DNA of 64,000 nt, taken from positions 1 to 64,000 of the forward strand of contig PDZW01000004.1 of the NCBI GenBank assembly GCA_002753155.1, in the 5' to 3' direction. Made by a program: the position numbers and the translations under genes. Shown here in pieces: positions 52,602 through 63,600 of the stretch (the stretch's first letter is position 1; each line of letters begins with the position of its first letter). The stretch comes from Alphaproteobacteria bacterium WMHbin7 (GTDB lineage: Bacteria; Pseudomonadota; Alphaproteobacteria; Rhodospirillales; WMHbin7). The notes under the pieces are model-generated. The model searched no databases. It was not told the origin of the DNA and worked only from the letters and a program-made list of their open reading frames with translations.

Positions 52602-53111
52602 GTGTCCAATTACGGTTTTGGAGGGGGAAAGCCCAAGGCTCCCCAGCAAGGGGTTCAGATTAGAGCCCGCGTCAAATGGTTCAATCCAGACAAGGGATTT
52701 GGCTTCGTGGCCCCCAGCGATGGGACGCCGGATGCCTTCTTGCATGTCTCGGTTCTTCAAAAATTCGGACTGGCGATTTTACCCGAAGGGGCGGATATCC
52801 TGTGCGAAGTCGGCCAGGGTGCCAAGGGACAGCAGGTGTTGCGCATCATCGATGCCGACACCTCGAACATCCCGCCGCCCCCGCCGCCCCCGGCAGCGGA
52901 CGGACCTTCGCTTTCGGGCGCCGTCAAATGGTTCGCCCAGGAAAAGGGCTTCGGCTTCATCACCGCCGACGACGGCGGCAAAGATGTCTTCATCCATAAA
53001 AGCGTTCTGCGCCGTTGCGGCCTGGAAAGCCTGGCTGAGGGCCAGCGCGTTCAGGTGGTTGCCACCAGCACAGCCAAGGGCCGCGAAGCCACTTGGATCG
53101 GGCTTGGCTGA
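52602..53111 (+). CDS. Double cold-shock-domain protein
   Basis: The product is 169 residues from GTG 52602, with AAGGGG upstream. Two cold-shock domains, RARVKWFNPDKGFGFVAPSD (about 20-85) and GAVKWFAQEKGFGFITADDG (about 105-168), each keep the RNP1-like K-G-F-G-F. A run of eight prolines links them. It should bind single-stranded RNA or DNA as a chaperone. Tandem-domain proteins of this size are common in alphaproteobacteria. It is followed by a clear terminator. Confidence 0.92.
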   Translation: MSNYGFGGGKPKAPQQGVQIRARVKWFNPDKGFGFVAPSDGTPDAFLHVSVLQKFGLAILPEGADILCEVGQGAKGQQVLRIIDADTSNIPPPPPPPAADGPSLSGAVKWFAQEKGFGFITADDGGKDVFIHKSVLRRCGLESLAEGQRVQVVATSTAKGREATWIGLG

Positions 53112-53135
53112 ACTGCTGTTCTTTGGGTAGAACGC

Positions 53136-53165
53136 AAACGCCCCGCTGTTTGGCGGGGCGTTTTC
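53136..53165 (+). terminator. Rho-independent terminator of the cold-shock gene
   Basis: AAACGCCCCGC and GCGGGGCGTTT pair perfectly around a short loop and run into TTTTCATTT. It lies about 25 bases after the stop. Confidence 0.9.
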
Positions 53166-53192
53166 ATTTCTCGAGCTTCAAGCAATCAGCGC

Positions 53193-53378
53193 TCAGTGCG
53201 CCTCGTTGCTGCCACCGGCATTGCCAGCCAGATAGGTCACGACCACCAGGCCAAGACCGGCCAGCGCCAGGGCCAGATAGAGCGGCAGGTAGAACTTGAA
53301 GACGAAAATGCTGAAATAAAGGGCGAGAACCACGAGGGCAAGAACCAGCGTGCCCAGGGTTTTAGTAGTAGCGTTCAT
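53193..53378 (-). CDS. Small membrane protein of unknown function
   Basis: The product is 61 residues from ATG 53378, preceded by GGAGGA; the track start lies further upstream without support. Two hydrophobic segments (LGTLVLALVVLALYFSIFVF; LYLALALAGLGLVVVTYLAG) make up most of it. It is monocistronic, between the cold-shock gene and glgB. Confidence 0.7.
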   Translation of the reverse strand: MNATTKTLGTLVLALVVLALYFSIFVFKFYLPLYLALALAGLGLVVVTYLAGNAGGSNEAH

Positions 53379-53584
53379 GAGAAAATCCTCCATCGAGACC
53401 GATAGGCTCCCTGGAGGAGCCCGAAACAACACCTAGCTTTCGTACTACTTCCCATCCGCTTTGTCCACACTTCTCTGATATAAGGTTTAAGACGGAAATT
53501 TGATATTCATCAATCGTCTCTTGCCCTGGCCCGGCTTAAGGGAAAGACTGTCCCAACCAGTCATAACCAGCGAAGTGCCGTATC

Positions 53585-55798
53585 ATGCCCTCTCGCAGCT
53601 CGAAGTCCCGCCGCCCAGGTCCTGCCGACCTGATCGCCCTTGGCGACCATTCAGACCCCTTCGGCTTTCTCGGCCTGCACAAAAACGAACAGGGCGGCTA
53701 TGTGCTGCGCTGTTTCCAGCCGGGTGCCGGGCGCGTTGAAGTCATCGACCGGAAGGATGGCGCCGTTCTGGCCGAAATGGCCCGCACACACGAATCCGGC
53801 CTGTTCGAAGCCCCTCTGTCCCCTCCTCCCGACAAGGGATGGCGGCTTCGTGTTCATATGAGCGGCGGGCCGGTCTCCGAAATCGAGGATGCCTACCGCT
53901 TCGGCTCGACCTTGGGCGAGGTGGATCTGCATCTTCTGGGGGAAGGCAATCACTGGCGGTCCTTCGACATCATGGGCGCACATCCCATGGAGATCGACGG
54001 CACGGCTGGCACCCGCTTTGCCGTATGGGCCCCCAATGCCAGACGCGTCAGCGTGATCGGCAACTTCAATTCCTGGGACGGGCGGCGCCATGCCATGCGT
54101 CTGCATCCGGGCATCGGCATCTGGGAAATCTTTGTCCCCGGCGTTTCTGCGGGCGATGTGTATAAATTCGAGATCAAGGCCCGCTCGGGCGCCCTGATGG
54201 CCGAAAAGTCCGATCCCTATGGCTTCTGGGCGGAAGTGCCGCCCAAAAGTGCCAGCCGCGTTTGGCACAAGAACGGGCGGGCCTGGAACGACGGCGACTG
54301 GATGAGCCGACGCCAAGGCATGAATGCCCTGAACACGCCGGTCAGCATCTATGAGGTACATCTGGGCTCGTGGCGACGCATTCCCGAGGAAGGCAACCGT
54401 CCGCTCAGCTATCGCGAGATGGCGCACCAACTGGCGCAATATGTCGAAGAAATGGGCTTTACCCATGTCGAATTGCTGCCGGTGCACGAACATCCCTTCG
54501 ACGGCTCGTGGGGCTACCAGCCGATTGGGCTTTTTGCGCCCACCTCGCGCTTCGGATCGCCCGACGACTTCGCCTATCTGGTCGATTACCTGCATGGCCG
54601 CGGTATCGGCGTCATCATCGACTGGGTGGCCGGGCATTTCCCCTCGGACGCCCACGGACCGGCCTGGTTCGACGGCTCGCATCTGTACGAGCATGAAGAC
54701 CCGCGCCAGGGCATCCATAAGGACTGGAATACGCTGATTTACAACTATGGCCGCAACGAAGTGTCCAACTTCCTGCTCGCCAACGCGCTTTTCTGGATGG
54801 AGAACTTTCATATCGACGGATTGCGCGTCGATGCCGTGGCCTCGATGCTGTATCTCGATTATTCCCGAGAGCATGACGAATGGATTCCCAACATCCATGG
54901 CGGCAACGAGAATCTGGAGGCCATTTCCTTCATCCGGCGCATGAACGAGTTGGTTTACAGCCAGCATGCAGGCGTGATGACGATCGCCGAGGAATCGACC
55001 GCCTGGCCGATGGTGTCGCGCCCGACCTGGCTGGGAGGTCTGGGATTCGGACTGAAATGGAACATGGGCTGGATGCACGACACCTTGCGCTATATGAGCA
55101 AGGATCCCATCCACCGACGCTATCACCACGACGATCTGACCTTCGGCCTCTTATATGCCTGGCACGAAAATTTTATTCTCCCGCTGTCGCACGACGAAGT
55201 CGTGCATGGCAAAGGCTCGATTCTGGGACGCATGCCGGGCGACCGCTGGCAGCGTTTTGCCAATCTTCGGGCCTATTACGGATTCATGTACGGCCAACCC
55301 GGAAAGAAGCTTCTGTTCATGGGCTGCGAGTTCGGCCAGGAAAACGAATGGAACTACCAGACCTCGCTGGATTGGCATCTCCTGGAGGACACGTTCCACG
55401 AGGGAACCAGACGCTGCGTTGCCGACCTCAATCATCTGTACCGCGACGTTCCCGCCCTGCACGAGCAGGACTGTGATCCCGCCGGATTCTCCTGGATCGA
55501 TTGCAATGATCGCGACAACAGCGTGATTTCCTGGCTGCGCAAAAGCAAGGGCGAGCAGGATGTCGTTCTGTTCGTTAGCAACTTCACCCCTGTCTTGCGA
55601 CATGGCTATCGCATCGGCGTGCCAAGGGGCGGTCATTGGGCGGAAATCCTCAACACTGATTCCGCCTATTACGGCGGATCGGACGCCGGTAACGGCGGTG
55701 GCCAGAATGCCGAGCAGATTCCCTGGCACGGACAGTCCCATTCGCTGATGGCAACACTTCCGCCGCTTAGCACCATCGCCTTCAGGTGGAAGGGATGA
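53585..55798 (+). CDS. glgB: 1,4-alpha-glucan branching enzyme
   Basis: The product is 737 residues of family GH13. An N-terminal GlgB domain and CBM48 ([20 protein letters not shown]) precede the catalytic barrel: [20 protein letters not shown] (nucleophile Asp), IAEESTAWP (acid Glu) and [20 protein letters not shown]. It makes the alpha-1,6 branches of glycogen. It is the first gene of a tight operon with glgX and malQ. Confidence 0.95.
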   Translation: MPSRSSKSRRPGPADLIALGDHSDPFGFLGLHKNEQGGYVLRCFQPGAGRVEVIDRKDGAVLAEMARTHESGLFEAPLSPPPDKGWRLRVHMSGGPVSEIEDAYRFGSTLGEVDLHLLGEGNHWRSFDIMGAHPMEIDGTAGTRFAVWAPNARRVSVIGNFNSWDGRRHAMRLHPGIGIWEIFVPGVSAGDVYKFEIKARSGALMAEKSDPYGFWAEVPPKSASRVWHKNGRAWNDGDWMSRRQGMNALNTPVSIYEVHLGSWRRIPEEGNRPLSYREMAHQLAQYVEEMGFTHVELLPVHEHPFDGSWGYQPIGLFAPTSRFGSPDDFAYLVDYLHGRGIGVIIDWVAGHFPSDAHGPAWFDGSHLYEHEDPRQGIHKDWNTLIYNYGRNEVSNFLLANALFWMENFHIDGLRVDAVASMLYLDYSREHDEWIPNIHGGNENLEAISFIRRMNELVYSQHAGVMTIAEESTAWPMVSRPTWLGGLGFGLKWNMGWMHDTLRYMSKDPIHRRYHHDDLTFGLLYAWHENFILPLSHDEVVHGKGSILGRMPGDRWQRFANLRAYYGFMYGQPGKKLLFMGCEFGQENEWNYQTSLDWHLLEDTFHEGTRRCVADLNHLYRDVPALHEQDCDPAGFSWIDCNDRDNSVISWLRKSKGEQDVVLFVSNFTPVLRHGYRIGVPRGGHWAEILNTDSAYYGGSDAGNGGGQNAEQIPWHGQSHSLMATLPPLSTIAFRWKG

Positions 55799-57930
55799 CG
55801 CGAAGCAGGCCGTTAAAATCCGGAAGCCCCTATCCCCTTGGCGCCAGTTGGAGCGGCAAGGGCGTCAACTTCGCCCTTTTCTCGGCCCATGCCGAAAAGG
55901 TCGAGCTGTGCCTGTTCGACCAGCATGGTCAGCACGAGATCGAACGCGTCGACTTGCCGGAATATACCGACGAGGTCTGGCATGTCCTGCTTCCCGATGT
56001 CCGTCCTGGCCAGTTGTACGGTTACCGCGTCCACGGCCCTTACGACCCGGCACACGGGCACCGTTTCAATCATCACAAGCTGCTGATCGACCCCTATGCC
56101 AAGGCCCTGGTGGGCAACATTAAGTGGAGTGATGCGCATTACGGATTCAAGCAGGGAAGCCCCCTGGCCGACCTCTCCTTCGACAAGCGCGACAACGCCC
56201 GCCACATGCCCAAATGCCAGGTTGTCGATACGGCCTTCACCTGGGGATCGGACCGGCCAGCCGCCATCCCCTTCTCGCACTCGGTTTTTTACGAATTGCA
56301 CGTCAAGGGTTTCACCAAGCGTCACCCGCAGGTTCCGGGACGGATGAAGGGAACCTTTCTCGGTCTTGGCCATCCATCCGTGATCGAATATCTGACCCAT
56401 CTGGGCGTCACGGCCATCGAGCTTCTGCCCATTCACGCCGCCGTCGATGAGCATCTTCTGGTCAGCCGGGGGCTTTCGAATTATTGGGGCTACAACACCA
56501 TCGGCTTCTTCGCCCCCGATCAGCGCTTCATTTCCGACAACTCGCTGGGCGATTTCAAGAGCATGGTGCAGAATCTGCACGAGGCGGGCATCGAGGTCAT
56601 ACTGGACGTGGTCTACAACCACACCGCCGAAGGCAACCATATGGGGCCGACCTTCAGTTTCAAGGGCATCGACAACGCCTCTTATTACCGGCTGGTCCCC
56701 GGCGACGAGCGGCATTACGAGAATTATTCCGGCTGCGGCAACACGCTCAACCTGCGCCATCCGCGCGTGATGCAGATGGTGATGGACTCGCTTCGCTACT
56801 GGGTCGAAGAAATGCATGTCGACGGATTCCGCTTTGATCTGGCGGCCTCGCTAGCGCGTGAGCGCGCCGGATTCGATGGCGGATCGGGCTTTCTAGACGC
56901 CGTGCGCCAGGACCCCGTGCTTAGCCGCGTCAAACTGATCGCCGAACCCTGGGATCTGGGCGGCGACGGCTATCGGCTGGGAGGCTTCCCCCCCGGCTGG
57001 TCGGAATGGAACGGACGATTCCGCGATACCGTGCGCCAGTTCTGGCGCGGCGATGGCGGATTGATCGGCGACATGGCCTCACGCGTCACCGGCTCATCCG
57101 ATCTGTTCGAATGGGGCGGGCGACGCCCCTGGGCCAGTCTCAATTTTGTGACCGCGCATGACGGATTCACGCTCTCGGACATGACCTGCTTTGACCGCAA
57201 GCACAATGACGCCAACGGCGAGGAAAACCGCGACGGCACCGATGCCAACTATTCCTGGAACTGCGGCGTCGAGGGCCCCACGGCCAATTCCGCCATCCTG
57301 AAACTGCGCACCCAGCAGCGGCGCAATCTGATTGCCACCCTTTTGCTATCGCAAGGCGTTCCCATGCTCCTGGCTGGCGACGAAATGGGCAAAAGCCAAA
57401 AGGGCAACAACAACGCCTATTGCCAGGACAACGAGCTGACCTGGATCGACTGGTCGGATATCGACGAGGATATGCTGTCTTTCGTGCGCGCCCTTCTCGA
57501 TTTGCGCGCCCGCCATCCGGTTTTCCGTCGCCCCCGCTATTTCAAGGGTGCAAAAACCGGCAATCACGTCAAGGATATCCTGTGGCTGACGCCAGAGGGC
57601 AGCGAAATGACCCCGCAGGACTGGCAGGTCCCCTACGCCCGCTCGCTGGCCTTTCTGCTGAATGGCGAGGCCACCTTGCACGACGGCGGCGAAAGCCGTT
57701 CTTCCGGGCGCGACGATACCTTCATCATCATGATGAACGCCTATCATGACATGATTCCCTTCACGCTCCCGCCCCATGCCCTGGGTCTGGTCTGGGAGGT
57801 CGTCATCGACTCGTCGCTGCCCAGCGGACTTGGCCATGGGCAGTTCGTGGAAGCAGAAGAACAATACCCCCTGAAAGGCCGCTCCCTGGCCGTCCTAAAA
57901 CGCAAGTCGGCCAGCCGAGGTGCAGAATGA
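55795..57930 (+). CDS. glgX: Glycogen debranching enzyme GlgX
   Basis: The product is 711 residues from ATG 55795, overlapping the glgB stop; the track GTG is three codons earlier. A CBM48 ([20 protein letters not shown]) is followed by a GH13 barrel: [40 protein letters not shown] and [13 protein letters not shown]. It hydrolyses alpha-1,6 branch linkages of limit dextrins during glycogen breakdown. It overlaps malQ by four bases. Confidence 0.95.
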   Translation: MTRSRPLKSGSPYPLGASWSGKGVNFALFSAHAEKVELCLFDQHGQHEIERVDLPEYTDEVWHVLLPDVRPGQLYGYRVHGPYDPAHGHRFNHHKLLIDPYAKALVGNIKWSDAHYGFKQGSPLADLSFDKRDNARHMPKCQVVDTAFTWGSDRPAAIPFSHSVFYELHVKGFTKRHPQVPGRMKGTFLGLGHPSVIEYLTHLGVTAIELLPIHAAVDEHLLVSRGLSNYWGYNTIGFFAPDQRFISDNSLGDFKSMVQNLHEAGIEVILDVVYNHTAEGNHMGPTFSFKGIDNASYYRLVPGDERHYENYSGCGNTLNLRHPRVMQMVMDSLRYWVEEMHVDGFRFDLAASLARERAGFDGGSGFLDAVRQDPVLSRVKLIAEPWDLGGDGYRLGGFPPGWSEWNGRFRDTVRQFWRGDGGLIGDMASRVTGSSDLFEWGGRRPWASLNFVTAHDGFTLSDMTCFDRKHNDANGEENRDGTDANYSWNCGVEGPTANSAILKLRTQQRRNLIATLLLSQGVPMLLAGDEMGKSQKGNNNAYCQDNELTWIDWSDIDEDMLSFVRALLDLRARHPVFRRPRYFKGAKTGNHVKDILWLTPEGSEMTPQDWQVPYARSLAFLLNGEATLHDGGESRSSGRDDTFIIMMNAYHDMIPFTLPPHALGLVWEVVIDSSLPSGLGHGQFVEAEEQYPLKGRSLAVLKRKSASRGAE

Positions 57931-60137
57931 ACGATCTTTCCGATCTCGACCGGCTTTCCGCCCTGGCTGGAATCGAATCCGGCTGGTGGGACTTTTTCGG
58001 CCAGTGGCGCCACGTTCCCGATGAAACAAAGCGCCATTTCCTGAAATCCATGGGCCTGCCCGCCGATACGCCGGAAGCCGTTCGCTCCAGCCTGATGCGC
58101 CTTGAAGAAAGGCCCTGGCGCCGAGGCGCTCCGGCCACCCATATCGTGCGCCTGGGGCAGGATGCCCCGCCCATTCCGATCGCCTTTCCGGAAAGCACGC
58201 AGCATGGCCGCTGGCGCCTGCTTGAAGAATCGGGAAATATTCTGACCGGAGAGTTCAAGACATCCGACCTTCCTCAGACAGGTGAATGCTGGATCGACGG
58301 CAAGCGCCTGGTGATGCGCCTCCTGCCCTGTCCGGAGCCGCTTGAATTCGGCTATCACCGCCTCTCGGTCGAGTTGGGACGGGGCGAGGCCACCGAGACC
58401 TCGCTGATCGTCGCACCCACCATGGCCTATGTTCCCGACCCCTTGATGAATGGCGGACGAATCTGGGGAGTCTCTACGCAGCTTTACGGCCTTCGACGTT
58501 CGCAGGCCAGAGGCTACGGCATCGGCGATTTTTCTGCCCTGGGCGAGATGGTCGAGGCCGTGGCGCAACTGGGCGGCGGTCTGGTCGGGCTCAATCCCTT
58601 GCATGCGCGTTTTCATTGCCAGCCCGATCGCATCAGCCCCTACTCGCCCTCCTCGCGCCTGTTGCTCGATGCCATCTATATCGACCCCGAGGTCGAACCC
58701 GAATTCGCCCATGTCAAACCCATGGCCAAGGCCCTGGAAGATCGGCGCCTAGCCGCCGAGGCGGCGGAACTGGTGGATTATCCTGAAGCGGCTTTGCTGA
58801 AATTCACGCTTCTGGAAGCGATGTACGCCTATTTCCGCGAACATCATCTGGGGGCGCATCACACGTCCCGCTCGAAAGCCTTTCATGCCTTCGTCAAGGA
58901 GCAGGGAGCGGCTTTGGAAAACTTTGCCCGCTTCCAGGCCTTGCAAGAGCATTTCCAGAAACAGGCGGACGAGATGGCCTGGTGGCGCCGCTGGCCGGAG
59001 AGCTTCCGTAGCCCGGACTCGCCTGACGTTGCGCACTTCGCCATGGAAAATGCCGAGCGCATTCAATTCTTCCAGTATCTCGAATTCCTGGCCGACGGGC
59101 AGCTTGGCAGGGCTGCGGCCAAGGCGCGCCAAACCGGCATGGTCGTAGGGCTTTACCGCGATCTTGGCGTCGGCATTCCGGGCGATAGCGGCGAGGCCTG
59201 GTCGCTGCAGAATGCGCTGGCCCTGGGCATCGGCGTCGGCGCCCCCCCCGATCCTTTGAATCTGAAAGGCCAGGATTGGGGACTCTCACCTTTCAATCCG
59301 CTGGCTCTCGACGAACTGGGCTATGCGCCCTTCGCCAGCGTTCTGCGCGCCAATATGCGCCATGCCGGGGCCATGCGCCTTGATCATGCCATGTCTTTGA
59401 TCCGCCTCTATTGGGTGCCCGAGGGCAACGAAGCCGATCAGGGTGCCTATGTGCGCATGCCCGCCGACGCCTTGTTCGCTGTGCTGGCGCTGGAAAGCCA
59501 GCGCGCCCACTGCCTGGTCATCGGCGAGGATCTGGGAACCGTGCCCGATGGTTTCCGGGAACGCATGAAGGCGGAGGGCCTGTTCGCCTATCGCCTGCTG
59601 CCCTTCGAGCGGCGCCATGACGGCCAGTTCAAGCGTCCCTGGGAAATCGACAGCCAGGCGCTGACCACGCCCGGAACGCATGATCTGGCTCCCCTGATCG
59701 GATGGTGGAATGGCCGCGATCTCGATTGGCGCGAACGTCTCAATCTCTATCCGCGCCCGGAAGTCGCGGGTCATGAACGCCATGCCAGAAGCGAGGATCG
59801 GCACCGCCTGATCGGAGCCCTGGTCGAACGGGGCGAACTCGACCCCTTGTTTCCCGCCGACGGGACACTGACGCCAAGCCAGGCCGGACGCTTGTCCTTA
59901 AGCGTTCACCGCTATCTGAATGATGCCCCGACGCAGATCATGATGGCCCAGGTCGAAGACCTGATCTTGCAAGAAGAGCCGATGAACCTGCCGGGAACGG
60001 TGGCCGAGCATCCCAACTGGCGCAGGCGCTATGCGCGCAGCATCGACGACTGGAGCATGGATGGACTGGTGCAAACCATCGCCCGCCATCTCAGCCATGA
60101 CCGCCCATCCGTTTTCCCGGGAAAAAACGATGACTGA
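57927..60137 (+). CDS. malQ: 4-alpha-glucanotransferase (amylomaltase)
   Basis: The product is 736 residues of family GH77. Catalytic motifs are AMRLDHAMSLIRLYWVPEGN, VIGEDLGTVPDGFRERM and TPGTHDLAPLIGWW. It disproportionates maltodextrins released by glycogen breakdown. The N-terminal extension of about 150 residues is typical of the long bacterial form. It overlaps tldE by eight bases. Confidence 0.94.
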   Translation: MNDLSDLDRLSALAGIESGWWDFFGQWRHVPDETKRHFLKSMGLPADTPEAVRSSLMRLEERPWRRGAPATHIVRLGQDAPPIPIAFPESTQHGRWRLLEESGNILTGEFKTSDLPQTGECWIDGKRLVMRLLPCPEPLEFGYHRLSVELGRGEATETSLIVAPTMAYVPDPLMNGGRIWGVSTQLYGLRRSQARGYGIGDFSALGEMVEAVAQLGGGLVGLNPLHARFHCQPDRISPYSPSSRLLLDAIYIDPEVEPEFAHVKPMAKALEDRRLAAEAAELVDYPEAALLKFTLLEAMYAYFREHHLGAHHTSRSKAFHAFVKEQGAALENFARFQALQEHFQKQADEMAWWRRWPESFRSPDSPDVAHFAMENAERIQFFQYLEFLADGQLGRAAAKARQTGMVVGLYRDLGVGIPGDSGEAWSLQNALALGIGVGAPPDPLNLKGQDWGLSPFNPLALDELGYAPFASVLRANMRHAGAMRLDHAMSLIRLYWVPEGNEADQGAYVRMPADALFAVLALESQRAHCLVIGEDLGTVPDGFRERMKAEGLFAYRLLPFERRHDGQFKRPWEIDSQALTTPGTHDLAPLIGWWNGRDLDWRERLNLYPRPEVAGHERHARSEDRHRLIGALVERGELDPLFPADGTLTPSQAGRLSLSVHRYLNDAPTQIMMAQVEDLILQEEPMNLPGTVAEHPNWRRRYARSIDDWSMDGLVQTIARHLSHDRPSVFPGKNDD

Positions 60138-61464
60138 TCCCAAGGATATTCTAAACGATCTCGTCTTGCGGGCGCTGAAATCCGGGGCTGATGCCGCCGA
60201 TGCCGTTTTGGTCGATCAGGCCTCGCTTTCCGTCTCTTTCCGCCTGGGCAAACTGGAACATCTGAACCGTTCGGAATCGGGCGATATCGGCTTGCGCGTT
60301 CTGATCGGAAAACGCCAGTCCCTGGTTTCCAGCGCTGATCGCTCGCCCCTGGCGTTGGGCGAACTGGTCGAACGCGCCGTCGCCATGGCCAAAACCGTTC
60401 CCGAAGATCCCTATTGCGGCTTGGCCGATGCCAGCCAACTGGCGACCAGCCTGCCCGATCTTGATCTTGTCGATGCGTTCGAACCCAGTGCCGAACGGTT
60501 GATCGAACGCGCCAAGGCCTGCGAGGACGCAGCCCGCGCCGTCAAGGGCGTCAGCAATTCCGAGGGGGCCGAGGCCGGTTGGGGCCGCACGCGCTTCGTC
60601 ATGGCGGGCTCCAACGGCTGGCTGAGGGAAAGTGCCGTGACTTCCTTCTCGCAATCGGCCTCGGTGGTGGCGGGTGAGGGAACCGCCATGGCCCGCGATT
60701 ATGACTGGGCGCAGACCGTGCATCACGAAGACCTGCCCGCACCGGAAATCACGGGGAGTGAAGCGGGAAAAAGGGCGGTTCGCCATCTGGGATCGCGCAA
60801 GATGCCGACCTCGAAGGTGCCAGTGGTCTTCGAAGCCCGCGTGGCGCGCAGCCTGCTGGGGCATTTCGCCGGCGCCATCAATGGTGCCGCCATCGCCCGC
60901 GGCACCAGTTTTCTTAAAGACAGCCTGAACAGCCAAATTTTTGCCAGAGGCATTCGCATCATCGACGATCCGCATCGTTTGCGCGGGCTGAAATCAAAGC
61001 CCTGCGATGGCGAGGGGCTGCCCAACCGGCGCATGAATTTTATCGAGGACGGCGTGCTGACCAGTTGGCTTCTCGATCTGCGCTCGGCCCGCCAACTGGG
61101 CCTGAAAAGCACTGGTCATGCGTCGCGCGGCACCTCCAGCCCGCCTTCGCCGTCACCCAGCAACCTGTATATCGAGGCGGGGGCCGTGACAGTGGCGGAA
61201 CTGATCGAGGATATCGAGCGGGGATTCTATGTCACCGAACTATTCGGCATGGGTGTGAATGGCATCACCGGCGATTACAGCCGAGGCGCTTCGGGCTATT
61301 GGATCGAAAAAGGCAAAATCACCTTCCCGGTCAATGAAATGACCGTGGCCGGAAACCTCAAGGACATGTTCCTCAACCTGACCCCGGCTTGCGATCTTGA
61401 CTTCAAGGCAGGTACCGACAGCCCCACCCTGCGCATCGATGGCCTGACCGTCGCGGGAGGATAA
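60130..61464 (+). CDS. pmbA: TldE/PmbA-family protein
   Basis: The product is 444 residues from ATG 60130; the track start is inside malQ. TldE features are LSVSFRLGKLEHLNRSESGD, an internal PVVFEARVARSLLGHFAGAI and the C-terminal NGITGDYSRGASGYWIEKGK. TldE partners the metalloprotease TldD (no copy in the window), which processes peptides such as microcin B17 and CcdA. The fusion of its reading unit to a glycogen operon is notable. Confidence 0.92.
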   Translation: MTDPKDILNDLVLRALKSGADAADAVLVDQASLSVSFRLGKLEHLNRSESGDIGLRVLIGKRQSLVSSADRSPLALGELVERAVAMAKTVPEDPYCGLADASQLATSLPDLDLVDAFEPSAERLIERAKACEDAARAVKGVSNSEGAEAGWGRTRFVMAGSNGWLRESAVTSFSQSASVVAGEGTAMARDYDWAQTVHHEDLPAPEITGSEAGKRAVRHLGSRKMPTSKVPVVFEARVARSLLGHFAGAINGAAIARGTSFLKDSLNSQIFARGIRIIDDPHRLRGLKSKPCDGEGLPNRRMNFIEDGVLTSWLLDLRSARQLGLKSTGHASRGTSSPPSPSPSNLYIEAGAVTVAELIEDIERGFYVTELFGMGVNGITGDYSRGASGYWIEKGKITFPVNEMTVAGNLKDMFLNLTPACDLDFKAGTDSPTLRIDGLTVAGG

Positions 61465-61466
61465 CC

Positions 61467-63011
61467 ATGAGCGAGGAAGCCCAAGCCTTCGCAGAAGTGA
61501 CGTCGGTCGGCCAGGCATCGCTGACGGCCAGTCTGACTGCTCCCGCACTGGCGCCGGGAATCGGCAGCTTGGTCCGCATCAGTGCCCGGGGTGCTGAAAC
61601 CTATGGCAGCATCGCCAGCTATGACGAAGGGGGAAGTGTTTCGATCATTCTTTCCGGCGAGGCCCTTTCGGGCGAGAAGCGCTTTCGGCGCGGCGTCTCG
61701 CTGCACCCCTTGCCAGGGGCTCCGGTTTATCCGGGAACGCATGACGACGCCCTGCTGGTTTACGGCGATGACCGGCCCGAATCCCTTCGCATCGGAACCG
61801 TCTTCAACGCGCCCGGCATAACCGCCCATGTTTCGACCGACAATCTGTTGGCCAAGCATTTCGCCGTTCTGGGCACCACGGGTTCGGGCAAATCCTGCAC
61901 CGTCGCCCTGCTTTTGCATCGCTTGCTTTCAGCCAATCCTCTGGCCCATATCGTGCTGCTCGATCTGCACAACGAATATGGCGGCGCCTTCAAGGACAGG
62001 GCGGAAATTATCGACACCTCGAACCTGCAACTGCCCTATTGGCTGCTGAACTTTGAAGAAAGCGTCGAGGTTCTGACCACGGGCGACAGTTCCGATCGCC
62101 AACAGCAGATGTCGATCCTGCGCGACTGTTTGCTGGCGGCCCGCAAGGGCTTCGCCAAGGACAATCCCGATGTTCAAGGCTACACGGTCGATACGCCCAG
62201 CCCCTACCGTATGAGCGAACTGGTGCGCCTGATCCGCGAGGCGGCGGGCAAGCTCGACAAGCCGGAAAGTGCCGCCCCGTTTCTGCGTCTGCTGGCAAGA
62301 ATCGATTCACTGACCACGGATCGGCGTTTCGGCTTCATGTTCTCAGGCCTGGTGGTACGCGATAATCTGGCCGATATCATGGGCCGTCTTTTTCGCATTC
62401 CGGTTCAGGGAAAGCCTTTGACCGTCATCGATCTGTCGGGCGTGCCCTCCGAAATCGTCGATGTGCTGGTCAGCGTCCTGGCCCGCACCGTTTTCGATTT
62501 CGGCCTGTGGAGTTCGCCCCAACGCTCAATTCCCCTGCTGCTGGTCTGCGAAGAGGCGCACCGCTATGTGCCCGCCAACCCTGAGGACGGCTTCATTCCT
62601 ACACGCCGCGCCCTGGGGCGCATCGCCAAGGAGGGCCGCAAATACGGCATCGCACTCGGCCTGATCACGCAACGCCCCTCGGAGCTTTCCGCCTCGATCC
62701 TGTCCCAGTGCGGCACCTTGTTCGTGCTGAAAATGAGCAACGAGCAAGACCAGCTTTTTGTGGCCCGCGCCCTGCCCGAGGGGGCCAGGGACCTCTTGAC
62801 CGCCTTGCCCACCCTAAGGCCCCAGGAAGCGGTGCTGGTGGGCGAAGGAGCCAGTGTGCCCATGCGCATCAAGTTCGACCATCTGCCCCCTGAAGAACGG
62901 CCGCATTCCGCCTCGGCCAAGTTCAGCGAGGCCTGGAACCAGGAAACCGGCGACCGCGCCTTCGTCGAACGCAGCGTCGATCGCTGGCGAAAGCAGGAAC
63001 GTGGGCTATAG
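61467..63011 (+). CDS. HerA-like DUF87 ATPase
   Basis: The product is 514 residues. An N-terminal HAS-barrel-like domain (about 1-110) precedes a FtsK/HerA ATPase with Walker A LGTTGSGKSCTVALLLHRLL, Walker B IPLLLVCEEAHRYVP and an arginine-finger region GLITQRPSELSASILSQCG. HerA forms hexamers that translocate on DNA, usually with the NurA nuclease. No nurA is seen here. GGAGG precedes the ATG, two bases after the tldE stop. Its last six bases overlap the convergent toxin gene. Confidence 0.9.
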   Translation: MSEEAQAFAEVTSVGQASLTASLTAPALAPGIGSLVRISARGAETYGSIASYDEGGSVSIILSGEALSGEKRFRRGVSLHPLPGAPVYPGTHDDALLVYGDDRPESLRIGTVFNAPGITAHVSTDNLLAKHFAVLGTTGSGKSCTVALLLHRLLSANPLAHIVLLDLHNEYGGAFKDRAEIIDTSNLQLPYWLLNFEESVEVLTTGDSSDRQQQMSILRDCLLAARKGFAKDNPDVQGYTVDTPSPYRMSELVRLIREAAGKLDKPESAAPFLRLLARIDSLTTDRRFGFMFSGLVVRDNLADIMGRLFRIPVQGKPLTVIDLSGVPSEIVDVLVSVLARTVFDFGLWSSPQRSIPLLLVCEEAHRYVPANPEDGFIPTRRALGRIAKEGRKYGIALGLITQRPSELSASILSQCGTLFVLKMSNEQDQLFVARALPEGARDLLTALPTLRPQEAVLVGEGASVPMRIKFDHLPPEERPHSASAKFSEAWNQETGDRAFVERSVDRWRKQERGL

Positions 63012-63287
63012 ACCTGCGATCAATTTGTCGTATTCGGCATGCGATCCAATCCAGAACCAGGTCAGAGTGTCTCCGTCATCCACGTTGGCTCGATAACCCA
63101 GCGCCCGCCAATGAATACCGACGCGGACCGAATAGGCGCCATGCCTCTCGCTCACGCACTTGAATTGCAGGCCCGGATAGTTTGGATTGGAGCGCCATAA
63201 GGCATAAGACCGCATGGCCTGGCGTTGGACATGCGGCGCAAGTTGATCAAAATGCTTCCAGAAGGACTTCGTTGTCCGCGAAATCAC
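63006..63287 (-). CDS. RelE/ParE-type toxin
   Basis: The product is 93 residues of the RelE/ParE plasmid-stabilisation superfamily (FWKHFDQLAPHVQRQAMRSY; FKCVSERHGAYSVRVGIHWR; TLTWFWIGSHAEYDKLI). It should be an mRNA interferase or gyrase inhibitor. Its start overlaps the antitoxin stop by four bases, so the antitoxin gene comes first. Confidence 0.85.
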   Translation of the reverse strand: MISRTTKSFWKHFDQLAPHVQRQAMRSYALWRSNPNYPGLQFKCVSERHGAYSVRVGIHWRALGYRANVDDGDTLTWFWIGSHAEYDKLIAGL

Positions 63288-63511
63288 GTTGCCGGGCGGT
63301 CCGAAGGATCAAAGGGCAGCACATCGCCTTGTGCCACCTCAGCTTTTGCACGGCGAACCAACTCGCCCAGTTGGTCCTGGGTCGACGCCAGCCGTGTGTC
63401 CCAATCACGCTCGGACTCGATCTCTTCCAGAACGAGGCTTGCGATGGCTTCCTGCTGTGACTCGGGCAGGCGCGAGGCGATTGCAAAGGCTTTCTCAAGA
63501 AGGGCGTTCAT
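63284..63511 (-). CDS. Antitoxin partner of RelE/ParE-type toxin
   Basis: The product is 75 residues from ATG 63511; the track TTG start five codons earlier is less likely. A helical N-terminus (ALLEKAFAIASRLPESQQEA, IASLVLEEIESERDWD) and an acidic/disordered tail fit a small antitoxin of the kind paired with RelE-like toxins. Function rests mainly on the overlapping toxin gene. Confidence 0.78.
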   Translation of the reverse strand: MNALLEKAFAIASRLPESQQEAIASLVLEEIESERDWDTRLASTQDQLGELVRRAKAEVAQGDVLPFDPSDRPAT

Positions 63512-63600
63512 GTCATACCAGACCAATTGTTAGAGAAGAACTATACCATTTCCACTCTCCTTGGACCATCCCCCCGATCAATCCCTCTTGCCAGAGCCCC

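Noticed and set aside
53651-55129. 492-aa minus-strand ORF opposite glgB
   Set aside because: Antisense shadow of a GC-rich gene; the plus strand has full GH13 motifs.
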